A stretch of DNA of 64,000 nucleotides, from contig ML681996.1 of NCBI GenBank assembly GCA_007922195.1, forward strand, positions 24,032,754-24,096,753. Reading direction: 5' to 3'. Position numbers and translations under genes: made by a program. Positions 1 to 7,958 of the stretch are shown piece after piece. Position 1 is the stretch's first letter. Each line of letters starts with the position of its first letter. The stretch is from Podocnemis expansa. Lineage: Eukaryota > Chordata > Testudines > Podocnemididae. The notes below the pieces were generated by a model. The model was not told where the DNA came from. It worked only from the letters and a program-made list of their open reading frames with translations, and did not search any database.

Positions 1-223
1 GTTCCGAAACAACATGTTCACATGCGTTGTTTCGAAACAAGCGTTTCGAAACAAGGTTGTTTCGTCCCCAAATGGGGTTTAACTTGTTTCGAAACAACAC
101 AGTTGTTTCAAAACAAGGGCTTTCCCTTGTTTCGAAACAACTGTGCGTCGTGTGAACACGGTTTTTTTTTGTTTCGAAACAACGAGGTTGTTTCGAAACA
201 AAAGTGCCGTGTGAACACAGCCT
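1..223. repeat. Right part of a DNA-transposon-like element built from TTCGAA palindromes
   Basis: About eight copies of a self-complementary motif of the form TTGTTTCGAAACAA occur in 220 bases, some with one mismatch. The right end reads GTGTGAACACAGCC. The left end lies outside the window. A second member of the same family is at about 18957-19319; both share a non-palindromic spacer around CCAAATNGGGTTTAA and the phrase CGTCGTGTGAACA. This looks like a non-autonomous element that can fold heavily on itself. No transposase gene is present. The translated reading frame here has no support as a protein. Confidence 0.6.
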
Positions 224-239
224 ACATGTTTCAAGATAT

Positions 240-1603
240 GTTCACAGAATCATAGGAATGGAAGGACCTCACAAGGTTATCTACTCCAGTCCTCCACACT
301 TCACAGCAGGACAAAGCTTTAGCTAGATTAGACCATCCCTGACAGGTGTTTGTCTAACATGCTCTTGAAAATTTCCAATGGCAAGAGAGTTTACAGCCTA
401 TCTAGGCAATTTATTTCCATGCTTAACTACCCTGACAGTTAGGACGTTTCCCCCTAATGTTCAACCTAAGTCTCCTGTGCTGAAATGTAAGCCCATTGCT
501 TTTGTCCTAGCCACAGAGGAGGAGAACAACTTCTCTCCCTCCTTCTTGTAACAACTTTTTATGTACTTGAAAACTGACATGTCTCTCCTCAGCCTCTTAA
601 GTCAACTATTCTAGATTTTTAACTATTTTTGTTGCTCCTCTGTGGACTCTCTCCAGTTTATCCATACCTTTCCTAAGAAGTGCCACCCAGAACTGGACAC
701 AGTACTCCAGTTGGGGGCCTTATCAGTGTGAAGTAAAGAGGAAGAATTACTTCTTTACAACATCCCTGCTAATGTATCCCAGACTGTTGACCTGTATTTA
801 GCTTGTGATCCATTATGACTCCCCAGATGCCTTTCTGTAATATGTTTCCCTAGGCAGTCATTATCCATTTTGTATGCATGCAACTGATTTTTCCTTCCTA
901 AATGCTTTTCATTTGTTCTAACAGTTTCTAACCATTTACTTCAAACCATTTCTTCAGTTTGTCAGATCATTTTGAATTTTAATCCTAACAAGCAAAGCAC
1001 CTGTAACCCCTCCCAGTTTAGTATCCTCCCAGAACTTTGTAAGTGTACTCTCTGTGCTATTATCTAACCACTGAAAAAGATACTGAACAGAACCAGATCC
1101 AGAGCTGACCCCAGCCTCTATGCCCTTCCAGCCTGAACATAAACCACTTTTATAAACTACTCTCAGGGATTAACTTTCCAGCCACTTATGCACCCACCTT
1201 ATATTAGCACCATCTGGGTTGTATTTTCCTAGTTTATTTATAAGAAGGTCATCTAAGATGGTATCTAAAGCCTCACTAGAGTTAAAAATATCACACCTAC
1301 CACTTCTTCGCCTCCATAAGGTTGCTACCCAGTCAAGAAAAGCTATCAAATTAGTCTCACATCATTTGTTCTTGACAAATCCAAATTATTTATCACTTTA
1401 TCATCTTCTATGTTTGCAAGTTATTTGCTTTCAGATTCTGAAATTGAGCTGACAAGCTTTTAATTCGTCACACTGTCCTTATTCCCCTTTTTACATATTT
1501 GGCATTATATTTGCCTTTTCACCACCCTCTGGAATCTCTCCTCTTTTTCATGACTTTTTGAAAATAATTGCCAATAGCTCATTTCTCCTTCAGTATTCTA
1601 GGA
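240..1603 (-). mobile_element. CR1-type LINE remnant, antisense, left part
   Basis: The left edge carries CAGAATCATAGGAATGGAAG, the reverse complement of the typical CR1 3' end with its ATTCTATG repeat. The following text is the familiar antisense of the CR1 3' region: phrases for the second-strand of the RT-domain end and UTR, such as CTGGACTCTCTCCAGTTTATCC-like segments near 645-665. It is old and full of stops. It continues at 2546-2755 after an inserted hAT element. A second antisense copy of an overlapping part lies at 24360-25325. Confidence 0.7.
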
Positions 1604-2545
1604 CAGTGGTTCTCAACTGCTGTGTTGCAGTACAAAAGTGTGCTGTGGCCCAGTATGGAGTGTGATGTGTGGAGGCTTAAAGCCAGGCCCCCCAACCCTC
1701 GTTTGCCTCCAGACTGCTGTAGGGGCAGGGGGTGTGCCTGTGCAACACAAGCAAGTTGCCCTGGTCATCTGTGCATGCCTGCGAGCTGGGGCCAGGCAGG
1801 GGTGGGGCATTTAGAAATCTCCTGCTCTGGGCCAGCTATGACATTGACCCAGAGCAGAAAATGTAAAATGCTGTGTGACCCCAGTCCAGAAAGTGGGTTC
1901 CCTCCATGGCTCCCCAGGGGAGTTTGGGGGGGGGGGGGGGCAGGGGCTGATGCAATGAGAGCCAGGGCTGGGGCTCGCTCCTACTGCTGGGACCCTGCTG
2001 TCCAGGCTAGGGCAGCTGCTGATGAGCCCCCTGCTAGGGGTTGTGGCCATGCAGCCAGAGCCACTGCCTCTGCTGCAGGGTGGGGGGAGGGGGGTAAGAG
2101 GGGTGTAGATGCTTCCAGGGGTCAGGGCCTCCACCTGAATCAGGGCCACACTCCCTGCCAAGGCCAGGTTCAGGATTGGGTTGAGGCTGCCACTGTGGCA
2201 GGGGGCTCCACTGGGGGTTGTAGCTGTGGCCCGAATCGGGGTCAGGGCCACTCCCAAGGCCAGAGCTGAGGCCGCAGGCCAGGGTTTGGTTCACTGCAGT
2301 TGCTGCAGCCAGAGGTAATCCTGCCAGGGCTGTGGCCACAGCTGGGCTTGCTACTGCAGCCACTTCCAGGGGGCCTAGGGCTACTGCTGTGGGGATGACC
2401 GGGGGTTGTGGCTGCTGCCAGGATTTGGGCAAGAGCAGGGCCCAAAGGGGAAAGCAATCAGGCTCACAGAGGAGCCTTGCTGTGTCATGACCAGCTGGGA
2501 ACCCTCCCAGCTGTGTCACAACCCAGAAAAGGCTGAGAACCCCTG
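1604..2545. mobile_element. Non-autonomous hAT-type transposon inserted in the CR1 copy
   Basis: The termini are CAGTGGTTCTCAAC at 1604 and GCTGAGAACCCCTG ending at 2545, which are imperfect inverted repeats of the hAT form CAGNGGTTCTCAAC. The left flank is TTCTAGGA (1596-1603) and the right flank TTTAGTA(T), a decayed copy of the same target bases, consistent with an 8-bp duplication. CR1 text resumes right after the element. The interior is GC-rich with a G15 run near 1926-1940. Long open frames on both strands reflect this composition; none resembles a transposase. Confidence 0.75.
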
Positions 2546-2756
2546 TTTAGTATGTATTTCGTCATCAGGCCCTGCTCACTTAAAGACATCTAACTTAAAT
2601 TCTTAACTTGTTCTTTCCCTGTTTTAGCCTTACTTATTTTTACTGTTACTATATTAGAAGTTCATTCACTAATAACCTTCCCAGTTCATGCCTCATTGGT
2701 CTGCATAACTGTTTACTGTCACCATTGTTCTCTTTTTCTCCTCCCTTGTTTGTCAA
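2546..2756 (-). mobile_element. CR1-type LINE remnant, antisense, right part
   Basis: This is the continuation of the LINE copy that begins at 240. The join across the inserted hAT element reads in register with the usual antisense CR1 text (ATCAGGCCCTG followed by AAAGACATCTAACTT and TTAACTTGTTCTTTCCCT). No open reading frame survives. Confidence 0.65.
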
Positions 2757-2797
2757 TATTGTAGCACACCAAATTCAGAATCCTTAAGGACAGGTCT

Positions 2798-2972
2798 CAA
2801 TGTTCCCTCTAAGGTGATGACGCGGCACAGCAACTTATGCATGCAGGTGAGCAAGTTATGGATGCGGCTGAGCAAATTCCCCAACCTATATGGGTCCTTC
2901 CTCACTGCCTGCAGGCCCCCAAAGCATATCCATAACTTGCTTAGCTGCACCATCAGCTTAGAGGGAACACTG
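2798..2972. repeat. Short TIR element, CARTGTTCCCTCTAAG family
   Basis: The left terminus CAATGTTCCCTCTAAG is matched in reverse at the right terminus (CTTAGAGGGAACACTG ending 2972). The element is 175 bp and has internal inverted similarity as well (ATCCATAACTTGC near 2925-2942 against GCAAGTTATGGAT near 2850). The family recurs at 21908-22262 and 24565-24751. No clear target duplication is seen at this copy. Confidence 0.65.
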
Positions 2973-3459
2973 CTGTCATTACCATATTGTGTCATGGAAA
3001 ATGGTAATGATAATGGATGCAGCATTAAAACACTACAATGTTATGTGTTTTTTAAAATTTTAAAATTTAAAAAAGTTACCAAAATGTCTTATTTTACTGA
3101 AAATTGATTTTTTCCCCGTAAATGAACATTTTTCATGATGCTTTCATTAATGTTCATGAGACTAAGAAAAATAAAAGTACCCTAAATTTGCAACTCCAAA
3201 CTCGAAAAACACCTAAAAAGTAAAAAAGTTGATGTGCTGCTTTTTTATTTTCTACAGCAGCCCATTTTACAATTAAAGAAAAGTCCTACATTATTTCTAA
3301 CCAATTCAAATATGCCTTTTTTTGTTTTACTTAATTGGTCTCTGTTAGTATTTTATTCACAGTATACTTTATTTTCTTTCATTTTATTAAGGTTTTCTTC
3401 CTGCTCCTTCTTGCCCCTCAGTGTAGCCACTCTGTAGGGACCAACAGTCCCCCCTCCAA

Positions 3460-3565
3460 AAAAAAAAGGTTTTTTGATTTTTTTCTCAAGACCAGGATTC
3501 AAACCCACAACCTTCTAACTCAAGAGTCTGTAGCTTTACCCACTGTACCAAAGAAGCTGATAGCA
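3460..3565 (-). repeat. tRNA-derived SINE-like unit (minus strand)
   Basis: Read on the minus strand, the sequence has an A-box-like TGGTACAGTGGG (3539-3550) and a B box GGTTTGAATCC (3495-3505) at tRNA-like spacing, followed by an A-rich and then T-rich tail. The T-arm stem is degenerate, so this is not a working tRNA gene. It stands head to head with a second tRNA-like unit on the plus strand. Confidence 0.45.
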
Positions 3566-3584
3566 TTTAACTCTATCAGAGCCC

Positions 3585-3700
3585 TAGGACTGGTATGTTC
3601 TGTTCACCTGTGCTTCCAGGGTACAGGAGACAGCCTGAGGCTCATGGGTTTGAGTCCCATGTGAGGGTGTTTCTTTTTCTTTTTTTTTTTTTTTCCTTTT
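3585..3700 (+). repeat. tRNA-like unit with intact T arm (plus strand)
   Basis: A B box GGTTTGAGTCC (3647-3657) sits in a perfect T-arm hairpin CATGGG/CCCATG, and a long T run (about 3672-3696) follows, as at the end of a polymerase III unit. The A box is weak. It faces away from the minus-strand unit to its left. A SINE fragment is the simplest reading; a functional tRNA is unlikely because the D and acceptor arms are not recognisable. Confidence 0.35.
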
Positions 3701-4232
3701 TAAACATTCTATTCATAAGTAACATGGGGGAGGGGAATCACCTATTTTTAGAATACCTGAGGACAGCAGCCACTCAGGACATGAAGGTAAATAGGAGGAC
3801 ATGTCCTCCATTCTGGGGAAGCTACTTGCTCCCACGCAGGCAGCTGGGGGGGGGGGGGGGGCATTTCCTGAGTCCCGCAGCTGGGCGCTGCCTCCCTGCG
3901 CCCTCCAGCTGACTTCCGGAAGTCCCCTGGGCTCCCCTTCCCCTGGCTCCCTCAGGCCACCGGCCCACTGCCAGAGCCGCTCCCACGCAGAACCTGCCTC
4001 TCACTGCCACCATTCTTCTGGGCAGCAGGAATCTGTGCTGCCAAGTTTAAAATCTCCCACCCTGAGCATATTCAGGGGAGATTTTAAACTCCAGGGAACT
4101 GTTTCCTGCCCCCTGGAAGAATGTGCACTCCAGCCAGAAGGAGGATCAGCTGAAGCCCTGCACCAGAGGCAGCGAGGCGTGCGCTGAGGGGTTGGGGTTG
4201 CTGCGCCCGAGCGCAGCTTAGAGGGAACACTG
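3701..4232. repeat. GC-rich interspersed segment ending in a GTTCCCTCTAAG terminus
   Basis: The right end CGCAGCTTAGAGGGAACACTG (near 4212-4232) is the inverse of the terminus seen in the 2798, 21908 and 24565 elements. A matching left terminus was not found, so this copy is one-ended or truncated. The segment contains the perfect 16-base palindrome GGAGGACATGTCCTCC (3794-3809) and a G run near 3846-3861. The open frames across it are compositional. Confidence 0.4.
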
Positions 4233-6114
4233 GTCCACACCCATATTTGTTTCTGTGGGGGCCAGCACGTTTTGGGAACCTGAAAAATTGTTATAACTAC
4301 TCAGACATCAATAACCTTAGGGAGGAAGTGGTTAACGCCTTGGTCAGTGAGTCCCGAGGGAGCCAATATGAAGAAAGCACAGGTTTTTGAATTGGAGCAG
4401 CAGTCTTGCCTGCTCCTGTTTCAGCAGCAGCAGAGCTCCTGGAAGGATCAGGAGGAGGCTAGGGAGAGGCCTGAGGAAGGATCGAGCAACACCCTTGCCC
4501 AAGATAAGCTCAAGTTAGTAACCTACCAGCCGTGAGCAGAACAAGCAATGTGTACTTAGACGCGGTCAGGGTATTTCTTTGTTTTTGGACTTCTCTGTGC
4601 TGAGCACATGTATCCCCTCCCACTACCCTGTAACTACCTAAGTTAAATCCCAGAGATGCAACTCTCTTTATCTGTTCTGTTTAAAGATTTTACCCTTTTA
4701 AAGTAAGCTCTGGTTCTGCATCCTAAAAAGCAAGAGGTTTTGTTTGTATGTGCCTCAGACTGCACAGCCAACTACTAAAGGGGATTCTGTCCTAGTTCCA
4801 GCAGATTTCCCAGCTGAGGTTCAATCACCTCCTGAAGGAGGAATAAAAGTGATTGAGGGTGCCTCACAGGAAGGAATTCCCAAGTGTGCTTTCCGGGGTT
4901 TTACACTTGGTGGTGGCATCAATACCATTCCAAGACCAGGAATCAGTGGCCTTGGAGAGTTTTAAGACCAGGCTTTAAGGCCAGTGGGTTTTAAGACCTG
5001 TTACAGGCCCCTACCTTCTGCACTCAGCATGCCAGAGTGGGGAAACAGTCTTGACAGAGGACACTAACTAATGGGACATCATCAACTTCAAGTCCAGGCA
5101 TTTCAATCAATGACTTTTAGGAATCTGCGCAATTACAAACATCTGAGTCCTCCTTGCCTTGTTTTTGCTGTCTAAAGCAAAAACTAAACAAATTGATAAC
5201 GCCAGGACAAACTCAAGAGTTTCTGGATTCCAGCTCTGCTCAGGACATTACACGGTAGCCAGTGTTATATGTATACATACTGAAACGAATATATAGGGTA
5301 ATGGATTATTGATAAGCCTATTTTGAATAGTAGTTTCCAGTTGTTTAATATGGTTTTAGTTTCTACTATAAAAAGATATGCCTTCACTGCTTTTTCTGTA
5401 ACGATAGGATACTGCAAGTAAATAATAAAAGAGCGGTCATTCAAAAATACTTCTATAGCAAAGCATAGTTGTTCTACATGGTCTGAAACAGCAGGTAGTA
5501 TACGTTAGAAGTAGTAATTCTCTGATCTGAAACAAATGATCTGTGTGTGAGAGAGAGAGAGGGGAGAAATGGGAAAGAAATGATTACTAGCTTGTGTTAA
5601 GTGAGTTTGTTACCAAATATATATATATTTCAGACAGCATGGAGACGCTTGATAGTGTTGGTGAAACACATGCTCACTCAATAGTTTACATTGCAAAAGT
5701 AAAAGAGAGGGGATAAAAATCACTGTTCTAGTGCTACACATCAGATGTTTTAAAGAACAGTAATTCCAAGATAAACAAGACTAGTCAGTATTCAGCATAT
5801 ACAGCATTTTTGCATGATGCTGCCAGGATCCATGGTGCTGAAAGATCCTTCCACCATCATTATGGCAGCTGAAGTAAAAAAAAAAGTTACAAAGCTAACT
5901 GAAACCATCCCCATGAAACCTTTTCTCCAAAGCACTTCAACCTAAAGACGAGAACTCACTTCTTGTAGGTGCCCTCCCTACTGTTAGACAAAACGAGACA
6001 AATGACAGCAGGGCAGTGTTACTTGACCAGCCAGGGAAGTTTCTTGCAGAAGATGGCAACACCGCTCTGTTCAGTACCTATGATAGCTGGCTAACAAGAC
6101 TAAGGAAATCCTGA
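4233..6114. other. SMIM20 intron 1 sequence, no gene recognised
   Basis: No exon, RNA gene or clear transposon terminus was found. A 73-codon frame at 4744-4965 has no recognisable domain and lies in text that looks like a decayed interspersed repeat. Small simple repeats occur at 5548-5563 (GT then GA) and 5620-5630 (AT). The remaining SMIM20 coding exons were looked for on the minus strand and not seen. Confidence 0.5.
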
Positions 6115-6425
6115 CCCTTTGAAATATGCGCAGCAACCGAAAAGAGCCATTTTAAATAATTCCTTCAATAACCAATTGTTTTGAGAGCTGCAATGAGTGT
6201 AGCCCCCTGGTGGGGGGGAGCTGAGTCAGCGCACCCACCACAGGGTCCCCTGCCAGAAGAAGACGGGGACCTGGAGCCAGGAGTGGTTTGCCTGCAGCAT
6301 CTCCCCCAGGAATTTCCCTTACACCCCTCAGCTGTCAGCTACTAAAAGTTATACCAAATTAGTGAGCACCCCCCACACCTCCCCCCAGTTTCAAGTCCTG
6401 GGGAGATCACGTGGCTCCGGAGCTA
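6115..6425. repeat. hAT-related repeat copy in SMIM20 intron 1
   Basis: The segment shares AAGAGCCATTT, GAGAGCTGCAAT and CCTCCTGGTGGGG-like text in the same order with the well-delimited hAT element at 18383-18719. Its right end, ACGTGGCTCCGGAGC (about 6409-6423), matches the terminal-region text GTGGCTCTGGAGCC of that element, but the final terminal bases are missing. It abuts the SMIM20 CpG island. Boundaries are approximate. Confidence 0.5.
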
Positions 6426-7120
6426 AGAGACGGCGGGCCGGGCAGGAGGAGCTGGGTGGCTGGGGTGGCTGAGGCGAGAGGCCGGCCCGGGGTGATGCGG
6501 GGCCAGCTCGCTGTGGCCCGGGCCGTGCCGAGGGGGAGGAGGCCGGGCCGGGGGCCGAGGCACCGCCCACCCCGCGGGTCACGTGAGGCTCGGCGGGGGG
6601 TGGGGGCGCTACTCACTGTAGTCCTCCAAGTGCCGCAAGGGCCGGAAGTAGATGGGGTAAAACACCGCCCCCAGCACGGCCACGAAGCCGCCAAAGATCA
6701 TCAGCGTCCGCGAAAGCCCCGCCATAGCCCCACCGCGCCTAGCTCGCGCCCCTGCTTGTTACCCTCCCCCACCCCTCCTGCGGATTTCCTCACTTCCGCT
6801 TCCGGAGCAAGTGCCGGCGGGCCCCGTGGAACCCAGGCGAGGGGGCGGGTTTCTTCCGGCCCGTGTGCGACAGCGAAGCCACGCCCCTTCTGGCGCGCGC
6901 GCCGCGGCCGCCCCTCTCAGCGCCGCTAGGGGGGGTTCGCTCGTCCCGCCCACTGCCTCGCAGCCTGGCCACGTACGCGGCCGCGCGGGCAAGCTGCGGA
7001 TTGGCTGCGGACTGGGATTCGCCTTTGTGACGTGTCAAGCCGCGCCCCGCCTGCAAGGCGCTGGAGCTGGGCGCGCGGGTGAGGCGTGGAGCCAAGGGGA
7101 GTAACGTGGCTTGTCTCCAG
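6400..7120. promoter_or_regulatory. CpG-island promoter of SMIM20
   Basis: This stretch is very rich in CpG and surrounds the SMIM20 start codon. Upstream of the start (higher coordinates, minus-strand gene) are ETS-type CTTCCG sites (6793-6805 and 6853-6859), a GC box GGGGGCGGG (6841-6849), an inverted CCAAT box ATTGG (7000-7004) and a CRE-like TGACGTG (7028-7034). A perfect TCACGTGA palindrome (6579-6586) lies just inside intron 1. No TATA box is evident. ETS sites are common at promoters of nuclear genes for mitochondrial proteins, which fits SMIM20. The actual start site cannot be read from sequence. Confidence 0.65.
6617..6725 (-). CDS. SMIM20: SMIM20 (MITRAC7/phoenixin precursor), coding exon 1
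   Basis: Read on the minus strand from the ATG at 6725, the exon encodes 36 residues beginning [19 protein letters not shown] and continuing [17 protein letters not shown], then a splice donor GTGAGT (6616-6611) after the first base of codon 37. This matches the start of the roughly 67-70-residue vertebrate SMIM20: a short N-terminus, one membrane segment (about residues 7-24) and the conserved FYPIYFRPL block. The protein sits in the mitochondrial inner membrane and holds newly made COX1 during cytochrome c oxidase assembly. Its C-terminus is the source of the secreted peptide phoenixin, but those exons lie outside the window or were not detected. It is transcribed away from SEL1L3 in a head-to-head pair. 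Confidence 0.93.
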
Positions 7121-7289
7121 CGCCTCAGACTCAAGGCCTGCGCCTCGCTTGTGGGCAGGTGGAAGATGCTGTTTGCGTTTGCAAGAGGTGTGATCTCTTA
7201 CTGCTTGGGGTGTGGCAGCAGGGACAGCAGCAGCTGGGCCAGTCAAGGGTTTTGTGGTGTTAAGGAACATCTTTAGAGACCTACAGCAA
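7121..7289. other. Upstream flank of SMIM20
   Basis: A short non-repeat stretch between the CpG island and the left end of the outer DIRS element. I see no gene in it. Confidence 0.4.
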
Positions 7290-7602
7290 TAAATTAGTTT
7301 CTTCTTTGAGTGGTGCTGGCATCATTTAGTATTAGGTCTATGTGCGGCAGCGCATGATTGGTTGGAAACTTTTAGCCCTAGCGTGTCAGAGAAGGGTCAG
7401 GGGCCAACACTCCCTATGACCACCCCCATGGCACTGTCTCTTTCTCTGGTCCTGACCCTGATCCTCCTCAGTTCCTTTTTTCCCCACCCTAAGTGACAGT
7501 TCTGGAACAGCCCATTGCTTGGCGTCACACATGTTCTTGTCTTTTGCTGTGTATGAGCCACCTGTTCAAGCTGGACTATCTATGTGTGGGCCTTATTCCA
7601 CA
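7290..7602 (+). mobile_element. DIRS-type retroelement B, left segment (inverted terminal repeat and start of 5' leader)
   Basis: Positions about 7294-7475 are the inverse of 18110-18290: shared words after reverse-complementing include GGATCAGGGTCAGG, GCCATGGG, TGTTGGCCCC and GGCTAAAAGTTTCC, in the same order. These are the inverted terminal repeats of one element. The following leader (TAAGTGACAG, GGAAC, then TGAGCC near 7555) parallels the leader of element A at 7796-7865. Element B is interrupted here by element A and resumes near 13195. Confidence 0.75.
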
Positions 7603-7958
7603 AAGAACCAGTGCTGCTGCTTCAAGTGCTCCTCAGATACATACAGAAACGTCTTTCCATGCTGGAGTGTGGGATTGGTGGAACTTTTTGCCCTAGCCTG
7701 TCAGAAGCAGGCAGGCAGCCACAGCCCTCCACGCCACCCCATGGCTATATATGTGGCCACCGCCAGGCCCCTCTTCAGTTTCATTTCTTCAACCTTAGTG
7801 TCAGTTGTGGAACTGTCTGCTCCTTGCTTCACAAGCAGCCTGCCCCTCGTTGCTGTATGAGCCTCTCGCCTGACTGGGAGAACCTATCCGTAGACTTAGA
7901 CCCACTGAGGAAGGTCTCCCTTTCCCGGCTGGAACACCGCGCTCCAACACTGTCGACC

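Noticed and set aside
1..223. CRISPR-like array of regularly spaced palindromic repeats
   Set aside because: Spacing is irregular, the repeats are self-complementary in an animal genome, and the termini are transposon-like.
1568..2519. Open frames of 148-233 codons on both strands
   Set aside because: They sit inside the GC-rich non-autonomous hAT element and have no transposase or other domain.
1..6616. Remaining SMIM20 exons, including the phoenixin-coding part
   Set aside because: Looked for on the minus strand as the conserved C-terminal block; nothing convincing. They probably lie to the left of the window.
6411..7270. Several overlapping frames in the SMIM20 CpG island
   Set aside because: Compositional frames in CpG-rich DNA. 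The real coding exon is 6617-6725 on the minus strand in a different frame from most of them.
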